From Mesostigma viride (Eukaryota; Streptophyta; Mesostigmatophyceae; Mesostigmatales; Mesostigmataceae): a DNA stretch of 64,000 nucleotides. The stretch is from positions 11,682,467 through 11,746,466 of the forward strand of contig RPFO01000080.1 in the NCBI GenBank assembly GCA_009746045.1, given 5' to 3'. Of the stretch, positions 24,001-36,900 are shown one piece after another. The translations under genes were made by a program, and so were the position numbers. Position 1 is the stretch's first letter; every line of letters begins with the position of its first letter. The notes beneath the pieces are model-generated. The model searched no databases. It saw nothing but the letters and a program-made list of their open reading frames with translations, and had not been told where the DNA came from.

Positions 24001-27000
24001 TCGTGTCCCCATCGAGTGTTCCCTCGCCTGCTCCCTCACCGGTGCCGTTTGTTCGCGTTCGTGTTTCCTCACCTGTTCCCTCACCGGTGCCATTTGTCCG
24101 CGTTCGTGTCCCCATCGAGTGTTCCCTCGCCTGCTCCCTCACCGGTGCCATTTGTTCGCGTTCGTGTCCCCATCGAGTGTTCCCTCGCCTGCTCCCTCAC
24201 CGGTGCCATTTGTTCGCGTTCGTGTCCCCATCGAGTGTTCCCTCGCCTGCTCCCTCACCGGTGCCATTTGTCCGCGTTCGTGTCCCCATCGAGTGTTCCC
24301 TCGCCTGCTCCCTCACCGGTGCCATTTGTCCGCGTTCGTGTCCCCATCGAGTGTTCCCTCGCCTGCTCCCTCACCGGTGCCATTTGTTCGCGTTCGTGTC
24401 CCCATCGAGTGTTTCCTCGCCTGCTCCCTCACCGGTGCCGTTTGTCCGCGTTCGTGTCCCCATCGAGTGTCCCCTCGCCTGCTCCCGGTGCCATTTGTTC
24501 GCGTTCGTGTCCCTATCATCGCCCAGAGTCCCACCAGCGTACTGATGGTCGTTGCCCCCGACAGTTCTGCGGTTTCTAGGGGCACCCAATTCTGAGGTTT
24601 TTTAGGGCCGGCGGTTCTGAGGCTAACTACATGTGAAGGCCGAGGTTTCGTGTTCGTAATGTAGTGTTCTCGATGCATCCTATCTGCCTTGCGTCTGAAT
24701 AGGCATGCGCGTCGGGGTTGTTTCGACCCGTTCCGTTCCTCAAGACGCCACATCCCAGTTCCGTTTCCATTTCGCGGGCTGTGGGTGCATTCCGTTTCCA
24801 TCGCGCGGGCTGTGGGTGGATGGCACCTGAGCTGATCCAAACTCCCTTTCCCGTGGCTCTTGCTCTCATGCATGACTATGTGCACATATTTGCGTCCGAG
24901 TGTGTCTCTGCTGCACGGGTGTATATCTGCATGTGTATGTGTGTGTGGCTACCGGCGTCCACGCAGGTGTTTGGCCACGCCCTCCACTTTACCTACGTGG
25001 TGGAGTTGCTGATGGCCGACACCGATGTGCGGATGCAAGCCTACCGAGGCAAGTGGGATGCAAGCCTACCAAGGAATTAGGATGCAAGCCTACCAAGGCA
25101 ACTATATTGGCCATGTTGTGAGGTCCACTTACCAAGCCAAAGCAACCTGGTGGTAAGGTCTTAGTTTCCTAATCAAAATGATACTAGTGTACGAACGCAA
25201 GCAGGATGGCTGGTAAGGTCTTAGTTTCCTAATCAAAATGATACTAGTGTACGAACGCAAGCAGGATGGCTGGTAAGGTCTTAGTTTCCTAATCAAAATG
25301 ATACTAGTGTACGAACGCAAGCAGGATGGCTGGTAAGGTCTTAGTTTCCTAATCAAAATGATACTAGTATACGAGCGCAAGCAGGATGGCTGGTAAGGTT
25401 TAGCTTCCTACTCAAAATGATACTAGTGTACGAGCGCAAGCAGGATGGCTGGTAAGGCTCCAAGATTGAATGGATGGAGATTCCACTGGCTGATCAATGT
25501 CCGATGCATGTAAAAAATGGACTATTTTTTCCTGGAAAGCAATGCAGGGGTTTATGTCCTAGCGAATGTGTATTGGGCAGTCAAGGCATAACGCATTTAT
25601 AACGCTTCTGAATGCTCTGCCTTGAATGAAAACCATGGCGAAATGCCTCACTCTCGCCATGTCACACCCTTGTTGCAGCTCCATAGGGACACTTTGACAT
25701 GATTATTGAAGCGGGCCCATCGATAAGAGTAATCAACCGGTCTATTCCTTCTCCTAAGCCTATCTCTTAAGCCAAGCGCCTCTCAGCAGTATACTCCAGC
25801 ATTGTAATAACACACCTTAATCAGGGATGATACGTTAAAAGAGAAGTGTATATGCTGCTATACAAAGCCTGTTATTTAAGAATCCCAATTGATACATAGG
25901 CCCTGTTTTGTCGCTACCAAAGGCAGCCGCTGGTCACGTGGTTGATCTTCAGTCATAATCACCCTTTTTGCTTAACAATACACTTCTAGCCCTTGTAAAC
26001 TGCCTAACCCTCTCACATGGACTACTCAACTCAGTACTTGTACTAGTAAGTACATGTGCCCTCTACCTACACTTCTAAATCCGGTGTTGCTTTCCCCCCC
26101 CCGCTTGCATTCCCCATTGTGCACGTGGGCTGCTGTGGGACTCGTGTTGTGGTTGTCTTCTGACAGCGCACAGGGACCACCGGGTGCTGGAGCACTCGGC
26201 CATCTTCCAGCTCATCAAGGTAACCAGACCCTATGTGCTATTCCCGAAGCCCCTTCACCCTAAACAGGGAACACAGGGTGTCGGAGCACCTGGCACCCTA
26301 AACTGTTCCCTGTACCTACAGTTCGCTATATGGTACCCTTAATTCTCCTCCCCTCCACCCTCCCGCTTAAACCCTGAACCTGAACCCTGAGCCCTGAACC
26401 CTGTACCGCAATGAAGCAAGTGAGGTAAGGTGCTTTCGGTACTACTTATGCGTCCAGGTAAGGTATCGTTGAAGGAATTAGAGCTGAGGTGCCCGTTGCT
26501 ATCACTCATCCGCGATGCTCCGCCTTTCAGCTCATGAAGATGGGGTGCATGATGTCACGTCACGGCATCCCCTGTCCCTCGCCAAGGTGAGACGCACGCC
26601 CTTGCCCACGAACTGGGGGGAGGGGCCTTTCTTTCAATACGACCTTACAAGTCGCGATGCTGCAACTACAATGCAGGATTTGCCCCCGCTGCCATCCTCG
26701 CCGGTACCCTATGGTGTCCATGCCCCTCTATCTACAAGGAGGCACACATAGACGACCCCACCGGTTGCCCCCGCTGCCATCCTCGATCTTGACCGGGTGG
26801 CCGTGTCTGTAGCCGCTGGGCAATCGTCCAGCGGCTGTCAATGGTGGTTTGTTGGGTGACTGTATCCTGTGGTGGGGAAGTGGTGTTCACTCACTATGCT
26901 ATACAAGGCCCATTCTATGCTGTTGTTACGTTGGCGTGTCTGGCCCGCTGGTGTACACCGGGAGTTTTGTTGCCGGCCAGTGGAGTGTCTTCAACAATTG

Positions 27001-27869
27001 GCAACGCTGCATGACATGGGGAGAGGGACGTAGCTGATGGGAGGTTCCACGTGGAGATTTTGCCAAAGGGGTTCCATGTAGGGGAGCAGGTGGAGGGGGG
27101 GTAGTTGCTTAATGGCTTCCCTGTTTCCTTCTTCCATCTTCCCTCTTTCATGTGACTCGTTCTCCCTCCCCACCCCCATGCCACAAAGATACCCCCCTCT
27201 GCCCCCGCCTGTCCCTTCTCCCTTCTCCTCCCTCTCTGACCTCCGCAACGCCCTCGCGTAGTCTTCACAAGCCACCCTCCTTTCTCATGGACTGCCCCAC
27301 TTTTCTCCTCCCCGTTCCTGTCCTTCTCCTCCCCTTTCCCATCTGTCCCCTCACCCACTTCCCCCCTGCAGACAGCAAGCTGGGCCAAGAAGGACGATCT
27401 CGACAAACTGATCGAGTCCCTGGAGGGCATTCTGGAGCTGGCAGGGGCTGGCCTCCACGAATCCGACTGGCAGCTGTCACTCGACGACAAGGCGGCCCTG
27501 CCTGCCTCCGCGGTCGCCCCCGCAGATGCCATCGCCTCTCTGCAAGGCCACCACGTTGCCGCGGGGGGCAGAATGTCCCCTGGTGTGGGTGACGGGGAAG
27601 AGCTGTTAGATGAGCTCGGGTTGCCGGCACCGCCTGGGTACCAGCCCCCCCGTCGGGCCTCGCTCGGGTCACCAGGGAAGAAGGGGAAGGGGAAGGGGAA
27701 GGCGGGCAAGGGGAAGGGGAAGGGGGTGGAGGTGGATGGGGAGCCCCTAGAGGAGGGCAGGGAGGCAAAGAAGGCGAAGCGGTGCATGGCGGGTTTGCTG
27801 CGGCAGTCGAGAGCGAGGACTTGCCTCACCATCCTGCGGCTGATGGCGCAGGTATGAGCGGATTCCCTG

Positions 27870-27901
<32 letters not shown>

Positions 27902-30900
27902 TTTTGATTTTAATAATTGAGTTATTAGATAGCTCCTGTCTACTGGCCCAGGTACGAAAGGACCCTTGTCACTACCGCTTCATCAGACAACCCATGTTCC
28001 CCGCTTTTCAGACATGGGTGCTGGCGTGGGGTGGTGCGTGTCCCAGCATGCTGCGGTTGATGACACAGGTATGAGGTGGCTCCTAATCGAACCAGTTTAC
28101 TCAAATGGGAAAAAGGAATTAAATAGTAGTAGTAGTATTGTGCTGGCCCAGGAGCGAGAGGACGCTTGCTACGAGTACATTCATGGGGCAGAGCATGCCT
28201 CATCTTCCATCAGCTGCTGGCCCAGGTGCGAGAGGACTTCCAGGGGGTTGAACCAATCAATTGGTTTAGCGTAGTGGTGGGTTGGCGTGGCACTCAGCAC
28301 ATGTCGGCTGGTCAGGAGCATGTCTGTGGGCGTACGTCATGGGCATGATGCGGTCGGGAGCATGTGGGCAATGGGGTCTTGGATCCCCAAGTCACGACCT
28401 GGGTGTTTATGCTGGCGTGCATCACGGGCAGTCGTATGGCTGGGTGTGTGTCGTGCAGGGTTGGGCCGGTGGCCGGTTTGAGGCTAATAATAGCCGACAC
28501 AGCCCCAGCCCCCACGTGGCTTTGGCTCAAGTGCCCGCTAGACTTTTCCAGAACTTGTCACCCTTTCCAGAATGGGAGCATATTCATTTTGTTGAGGTTG
28601 CCCAAGGTTTGCGGACACTGCAGGGAACATCATGCATGGTGCAACATATTTATTCTACGTGGTAGGATAAATCAAGTATTGCGTTTTCTGAATGACGATT
28701 GCATCGTTGAACCCACGCCCCATCGTGTGTGCGCATGGGTCTTATGTGGACACTGGACCTGCTGCTGCTGCTGGGGTCATTGACACCCCATGTGCCCCCC
28801 CTCCTCTCCACATGCGTACCTCTTCCTACCCTCCCACACCTAACGGCCCCCCACATTCTCCCCCCCTCCCCTGGGCAGGTGTTGGACCTCCACACATGCC
28901 TCCAGGATGTGAAGGACAACAGCTTTGTGGATGGCACAAAACGACAGAAGTGAGCTGGGCAGACGTGTGACGTGTGACGGGTGTAGTGGCAGGGGTGATA
29001 GCTCGTATGCGAGCTGTTATGAACCATGATCAAACGGCAGAAGTGAGTCGGGCGAACTGGTGATGGACGTCTGGGGTAATGATCCGTGTAGCTCGTGTAC
29101 TGGCCATTATTTACACATGTGAAAGTGCAGAAGTGAGTCGGGCGAATGTGTTCCAGATGTCCTGACGAGAGTACTGATTGGTGGAGATTGTGTGTGCTAT
29201 TTCATGGTCACCCCCCATTCTCAAGCTCGGGCCGCGACAACTACCTTCTGTGAGCCACTGTTAACTACTATTAGTGTATGTGTTGTGAAAGTGGATTGGG
29301 CGGTACGTCGCTGTGAGCATCTCACCCATGCCAGTCACGGCTTCTGCGATGCATGTGTGGGATGTCGTGGTTGCAATGCATGTGTGAGACGATGGTGCGT
29401 GCGTTGCTAATCCATGAGCACCGGGTGACAGATGTCCGTCAGGTGACAGACAGGTGTCATCTTCTTGTCGCGGATCTGCCGACGGGGTTGTGTGGATGCG
29501 GGGCAAAAAAACAAAACAGATTAGTAGTGCACAGTGTGGTTATGCCCACAACCGTGGATGATGCACGCACACATCTGTGTACGTGGCCGGTCGCACGTGC
29601 ATGGCTGGTAGTGCATGGCTGCAAGTGCATGGCTGGCAGTTCAATATTCTGCTGAGAGGGCGAAGGCTGTCGATTGAATACATGTTGCCGACGAGGTACC
29701 ATAGGGACCAACGGTCAGGGACTATTTAATATGTTGGGCCTATTGAATATGTTGGGCCTATTGAATACGTTGGGCCTAATAAAAACATCGGGCCTTTTCA
29801 ATACGTTGGGCCTATTGAATACATTGGGCCTATTGAATATGTTGGGCCTATTGGATATGTTGGGCCTATTGCATTCGTTGGGCCTAATAAAAACATCGGG
29901 CCTATTCAATACGTTGGGCCTATTGAATACGTGGGGCCTATTGAATATGTTGGGCCTATTGGATATGTTGGGCCTACTGAACAGGTTGCCGACGGCGGCG
30001 AGGTACCACTTGGAGCAGGGAGCAAATAAAATCGGCAGGGAGCAAACAAGTACACATATAGTAAAGTACGTTCTATCCCAGTTGTTTGTTCCCGTCGCCA
30101 TAGCTGCAAGAGCTTTTACCGGGGTGCCGTCAGCAGTACCACAAGCTCTCTTCTCTCCCTTCTCCCCCCCCCCCCGCCCCCGCCCCCAGGCCCCCCACCC
30201 ACAAGCAATCAGGCAACCATCCAACTAACCAACCAACCGCCCACCCACTCATCCCCCGTGATCTGCAGGCAACCAACCGGCAGCAGCATGACAGAGCTGA
30301 CCAAGGATCTGTCGAACTTCTCCACGTTGGTGGAGACGCACCTGGCTCGCCTCGCGAGGACCCTGCTCGTGGATGTGGTCACGGACAACCCTTCCAACAT
30401 GGTGCTCATGGACGTCTTCCTGTCGGTGCGTGGTATAACTTGTGACAGTACAGTAATATAGTACAGTAATATGTAGTTTCCTATCAATACGTAGGGCAGG
30501 TCGTGGATGTGGTCACGGACAACCCTTCCAACATGTTGCTCACGGACAGGTGCTCGTTGGGGCATGGTATGACTTGTGTTATCTAGACATGAAACACATA
30601 GGGATTATGTGCGCCGATTAGGGAAGGTGGTATGACTTGTGTTATCTAGACATGAAACACATAGGGATTATGTGCGCCGATTAGGGAAGGTGGTATGACT
30701 TGTGTTATCTAGACATGAAACACATAGGGATTATGTGCGCCGATTTGGGGAGGTGGTATGACTTGTGTTATCTAGACATGAAACACATAGGGATTATGTG
30801 CGCCGATTAGGGAAGGTGGTATGACTTGTGTTATCTAGTCGTGAAACACATAGGGATTATGTGCGCCGATTAGGGAAGGTGGTGGGATGGTACCACCCCT

Positions 30901-33900
30901 CTGCTATGGTGCTTAAGGGGGTCTTAAGGGGGCCTTTAGATCGGCGCTGAATACTATACTATAGATCATGGTAGTGTCAAGACGCTGCGGCGGTGGTGGG
31001 ATGGTACCACCGCCCCCTTATGGTGCTCACGGAACGTCTTCCTTTCAGTGCGTGCTATAGCTTATGATAGTCTGAATTTTTTAACTTTTAAACGTGGGGA
31101 CAGTTGTGGTATGCGCCTAGGTCATTCATTGTGGTGCTTAAGGGGGTCTTTCTATCGCTGCGTGGCATAGCTCATGGTAGTGACTTAACCATTTTGTTAT
31201 TTGGACCACCGTTGAATTCTTAAAGAAGGGCGCATGCCACTAGCTCTTCCACGCCTGCGTCAACTACTCCCACGCCTGCGTCTGTTCACCGCGTCAACAA
31301 TTACTTAGCCCGGATTGCTGCGCATACTGCTCACGTAACCCCTTTTTGCTTACTCACCCGTAGCCGCTGCGCCATCTGATAGGTTCTGGTACTCCCTGCT
31401 GCGGGGGCCACGCTATTCGTGCTTACCCAGAACGATAGTTTCCTTACCCCTTATTGCCACGTCATCGTTGATCTATCCCTTTCCCTCTTCTGCTGCAGAG
31501 CCTATTTACCCCGACTGAGCTCAACTGATCTATCGCTTGCCCCTTTCTGCCACATTGTGATCCATCTCTTTTGCTCTTCTGCTGCCGTCCCAGCCGAGCT
31601 TCACCTCCAGTTCAGTTATCCCCTTCCTCTAGTTGAGTTCTCACCTTTTGCTTTCCCCTTCCTGTCATCCGTATGTTTGCTCTGCTGCAGAGCCTCGCCA
31701 TCCCAGCCGAGCTGAAACTCCGGTTCGTCCGCTTTCTGCTGCAAGATCTCTCCAAGCCCACGGTGCGTGTACAGGAATTGCCAGGCATGCCCGCAGTGCG
31801 TGTGGACAAGAGCCACCAAGCGAGCCCACGGGGCGTGCAGCGTGCGTGTACAAGAGCCACAAAGCGAGCCCACAGTGCGTGTACAGGAATGGCCCCGCAT
31901 GCCCGCAGCGCGTGTGGACAAGAGCCACAAAGCGAGCCCACCGTGCGTGTACAGGAATGGCCCCGCATGCCCGCAGCGCGTGTGGACAAGAGCCACAAAG
32001 CGAGCCCACGGTGCGTGTACAGGAATGGCCAGGCATGCCCGCAGTGCGTGTGGCAAGAGCCACGCAGCAAGTGATCCCCCGTGCTCATCAAGGGTTGCCG
32101 GCAAGCCACGCGACCGGGCCATGCTAGCACTCGTTGCACCACAGTCAGCTGAGACGGCACCCCAGGCTGAGCTGAGATCGTCTGGATCAGTTACGGAACA
32201 GTCAAGACTCTCATGGCTTTGGGGGGGCAGCACCTTGCGGCAGGGGTGAGCGTGAATATTTCTAGCTGTTGACGAGCGCAACGTAAGAAACCCCCATGAG
32301 TTGGAAGCTGGAGTTCGGAGTAGAGGTTGCCTTGCGAACCCCTCTGTCACCGACATCTGTCACCGATGTGGATGGGTTCGCTACAGATGGCTTTCCTAGG
32401 ATGTGCAGCTGTCTACATGGAAAGGCCTGCAGTCAACCTTTGATATGCTTCGATCACTTTCAAGGAATTCGTCCGTGTGGCAGATCTTGGACGGCCCAGC
32501 ACATTCTCGAGAATGGGAATCCAGTGTTTGGCCCGCGTTGCGTGGTGTTGGGAAATGGTGAAAACGTACGAGCGCCGAAGGCCACCGGTTCCACCAGAAC
32601 GACCCATCGTAGCTGCCGCAGGAATGCTTTTTTTAAGAACGAGCCATCATACATCAGAACAACCTATAATAGCTACCACAGGAATGCCGCATCAGAAGGA
32701 CCAATCTCAGCTGCCGCAGGAATGCCACATCCGTCGAAACTCGAAAAGGAACCTTTTATGTGATGCCAAGGGCCCTAAAAGAGCTGCCACAGGACCCTTA
32801 TTAGTCCAAGAGGAACATGTTATGTGAGGCCAACAACCCACAAAGGCTTACAAAGTGACCACAGCGGGTCATCACGCGCCCGTTTACCAAACCCCATCGC
32901 ATAGTAAATGCAATATGGGCATGACCATGCCCGTCCTATGTGCAAACCCATATGGTTATCCATGTCATCTTATTGCCAAACCCATCCCAACCACCTCCGC
33001 CACCAAATCTGCCATCAGGGCGACCGCTCTGGCGCGGAGGAAAATGCGTCAAGGAGCCGCGTGTCGCACTAATGATTCAATTACTCCATAACTCTATCCT
33101 GTCCCCAAGTACTCAACAGCTCAATTTGTCCCCAACAGCAGCTGCAAAAAGGCCTCCCAACGTTCACCACACCTCTCTAAGTACGGTGTGAAAATGAAAA
33201 ACAAAGCACACGTCTCAAGGCGCCGCGCCCCCCTCAATCAAGGGCGGCCACGGTTGCCAGTAGGCACTAGTACCGGCGCAACGCAAGTCACCTTCTAGTC
33301 TAGTCCTATGTCACACAAGCACCTCACATGGTGTAGGTGACGTACGGCAGAGCTACGCTACAGGCGGCAGATCGGGCCCCTTTGAGTCCGCCGCAACTTA
33401 AGTATAAAATGAGCAGATAGCTCACAAAATCAAGGACATATTCTCCCGATGTGCCAAACGATCTCCACCCCCACGTATGCCTCCAGAGCATCCACACCGG
33501 CGCGGATGAACGCATCCGGGAGCCGCTGCTGCGGCGTACGCACGGCTCGGTGGCCAAGTCGCTGGCCTCGCTGGTGGCGGGCCACCTGTCCAAGCTGCTG
33601 TCGATTGGCCTCCACCCGGACGCGCTCGCCTCAATGGTGATCCACGCGTTGCAGGTGAGGATGCAATGCTGCATGTGATGATGCAACGCTGCAGGTGACG
33701 TGTGCTAGCTTTCTGATTGTGAACCACGCACTGCAACGATTACGACCACGGTTACCGCGCTGCGTGTAAGTAGGGCCAGAGCTGCAGACAATGACTACCC
33801 CCCCCGCAGGTAAGGACATGACGCTGCAGGTGTGCTCACGGAGGGATGATTCCCCATACGCTGCAGGTGACGGGACAATGCTGATAGGTGATAGGAGTGA

Positions 33901-36900
33901 TAGGGGTGATAGGCGGGATGGGAGCAGGGATAGGACTGATAGGGGTGATAGGAGTGATAGGAGTACTGATAGGAGTGATAGGAGTACTGATAGGAGTGAT
34001 AGGAGTGATAGGAGTGATAGGAGTGATAGGAGTGATAGGAGTGATAGGAGTGATAGGAGTGATAGGAGTGATAGGAGTGATAGGAGTGATAGGAGTGATA
34101 GGAGTGATAGGAGTGATAGGAGTAATAGGAGTGATAGGAGTGATAGGAGTGATAGGAGTGATAGGAGTAATAGGAGTGATAGGAGTGATAGGAGTAGTGA
34201 TAGGAGTGATAGGAGTAGTGATAGGAGTGATAAGAGCATTGCTATGAGTGATAGGAGTGGTGATAGGAGTGCTGCAGGCAAATGTATGGAATAGGCCAGC
34301 CGTGCATCGGTTGACGTGTGCTAGCCGTCCGCCGGTGGCCAAGGTCGTCCTACGGCTTTGTAGGGTTGGATTGTGACAATGTTCTCCGCAGGTGGCTCTT
34401 GATGGCTCTTGACGGTGACCCGCTTGCTGCATGTGAAAGAACCATGCTGCTGGTGATGCGGGGTGCTGCAGGTAAAAACACAATCGCTGCGGGCAAAGCA
34501 GCACTGCATGTAGACAGACCTAGCGCCATGGTGCGATGTTGGGTGCTTAGGCAGTGGTAGGCAGGAGTTTGTGGCGTGGTAGGCAGTGTGGCGGGTGGAG
34601 TGATGTAGGCAAGGGATGTTGCAGGTGATGGGACCATGCTGTGTGTGCTGGTATTGTTTGCGGTACGATGTGTGCGAGTTGCTGTGCGATGTGTGACGCG
34701 TGCTAGCAGTGTGGCACACGTAGGCTGTGCTGCGGTTGAGTGGACAGCGCAGCTATAGGGAACTGGAAAACGGAACAATTGAGTCCTGCAGCCAGCATCT
34801 TTACCATATGGGGCAGGTGCTCATTCGGTCATCGTCATTAATATAAAATTATTACTTAACATGTTTGCATTATCACTTTGGGCTACCCACTGCCTGACCG
34901 GTTTTATTCACACTATTATTTCGTTCAAGGACATGCTACGTGAGGGATGCAATTGCTGGCGACCGTCAGATTTGGGGCACTTGGCTGCATCGCCATCTCG
35001 TCGCGGTGGTGGGTGTCACGGAAATGTGCCCATGCTGTTCGTAGGCAAAGTTAACCCAATATTGGCCAAGTCCGTGACCGGAGGTGTTAGGGCTGAGTTA
35101 CGCCCGCCATTTGTTTATATATGTGATTTATTGGCCGTACGGTATAATTATCCGAGACTAGTACAGGTCGTTCCAGCTTTTCAGTCACGGAACTTTACTT
35201 TATACTTATATTTCAGCCGACGGTACTTTGCTGTTTGGTCCGTCGACGAGATGCCTAGTTGCTACTGCCGTCCCTAGACTCAGTGTACTGGGATCCGCGC
35301 TTCGCGCGGAACCATAGGACAGTGCTGCCTTGGAGGCGTGATGCCTTTGCGCTCACAAACTGTACCTCACTTGCACTATTGGACTTGAGTATGTTAACAC
35401 TATGTTTGACTAGATGCGTCGCGCCACTTTTGGCCTGTGCGCCGCAACAAACCTGTTGTGAACAAAATTCGTCCTGTGCCGTAGATTAGAAATCAACGGC
35501 ACAGGACGAATTTTGTTCACAACAGGTTTGTTGCGGCGCACAGGCCAAAAGTGGCGCGACGCATCTAGTCAAACATAGTGTTAACATACTCAAGTCCAAT
35601 AGTGCAAGTGAGGTACAGTTAGTGAGCGCAAAGGCATCACGCCTCCAAGGCAGCACTGTCCTATGGTTCCGCGCGAAGCGCGGATCCCAGTACACTGAGT
35701 CTAGGGACGGCAGTAGCAACTAGGCATCTCGTCGACGGACCAAACAGCAAAGTACCGTCGGCTGAAATATAAGTATAAAGTAAAGTTCCGTGACTGAAAA
35801 GCTGGAACGACCTGTACTAGTCTTGGCCAATTATACCGTACGGCCAATAAATCACATATATAAACGGAAGGCGGGCGTAACTCAGCCCTAACACCTCCGG
35901 TCACGGACTTGGCCAATATTGGGTTAACTTTGCCTACGAACAGCATGGGCACATTTCCGTGACACGCCCCCGTGACCAAGCTGGAGGGCAAAACTAAATA
36001 CTCTAAACAGTGGGAGTGCTGGGTGTGCCGTACTTTGCTGTATATCTCTAAGTTTAGGTGGTTGTAAACAATTGTCTACTAATAAGTAATAGCACGGCTA
36101 CATCATCTGGCCCTTGGAGCATCACGGCACCATCTCCCAAGCCCGCCTACTGAGGCGGCGCCACAGCATCGGCTTTGTGTCAGCCTACTTGGTGTATCAC
36201 ACCCACAGCTGAGCCTGCACCGTGATGCAGAGAGTCTTCTGTGGCCTGCCCGCTTGAGGCAGTGAGAGGAGCTAGGGAGCCCTCCCTCCATGTTGTGTAT
36301 AGGGGTTGAAGATTCCTTTCTTGGTACCCACATCACGTGCTTTTAATGAATTAATTAATCGTCTGGCCCTTGGCGTACCTGCTATATCGTCTGGCCTATG
36401 GTCTACCTGCTATATTTTCGTGCCTTATCTACATCGGTGGGCGGGGTTCTCCAGGCGGGCGGCCAGGTCATGGAAGACGGCACCGAGCGGGCGCAGTATT
36501 ACGCGGAGGCAGAACGGCTGCTGGAGGCCTTCACTGCGGGCATCACACAGGCGTGCGAGCAGAAGAAGTGAGCGCATTTCTCTTTTGTTGTTGAAGGTGA
36601 AGCGGAAAAAGTGAGTGCAGGTTTCAGGGTCTAGCAGAAGTAGAGCTCAGGGCTTAGCATAAACTTGCAGAAAAAGTGCGTACATTCATGTTTGGTGGTT
36701 TCTTGCTTGTAATGGGTTCATCTTAGTGGGCTATAATTATTCGAGCAACGCGATGTGATAGTTGTCTTTTTTATTGGCTTGTAAACTTCATCTTTGTGGA
36801 ATGTCATCATTCTGTGTGGTGCCAAGCCTGTGCTGATTGTCTCGCTTGTGAGCTCCCCCCCCCCAACACACACACAGGTACGCGGAAGGCCTGCTGACAA

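Noticed and set aside
9997-24595. Three overlapping plus-strand open frames of about 4,800 codons and several long minus-strand frames
   Set aside because: They are translations of the 45/58-bp satellite in every phase. The same repeat reads open in all plus frames, and the region lies between two phase-compatible exons.
26531-26586. Candidate exon with acceptor tttcag and donor GTGAGA
   Set aside because: It breaks phase with both neighbours and resembles the end of the exon at 26167-26219, so it is more likely a junction echo.
33791-34294. Ser-Asp-Arg and Ile-Gly-Val repeat proteins
   Set aside because: Generated by the 9-bp gataggagt microsatellite; open on both strands with no independent coding signal.
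34861-35991. Two mirror-image open frames (138 and 96 codons) in the inverted repeat
   Set aside because: They are the two arms of one inverted repeat read from opposite strands. No family motif was recognised.
35965-36060. Short frame with an [11 protein letters not shown]-like pattern recalling the Copia gag L-x-G-x-x-x-Y-x-x-W motif
   Set aside because: Too short and isolated to support a Copia element; no protease, integrase or RT nearby.
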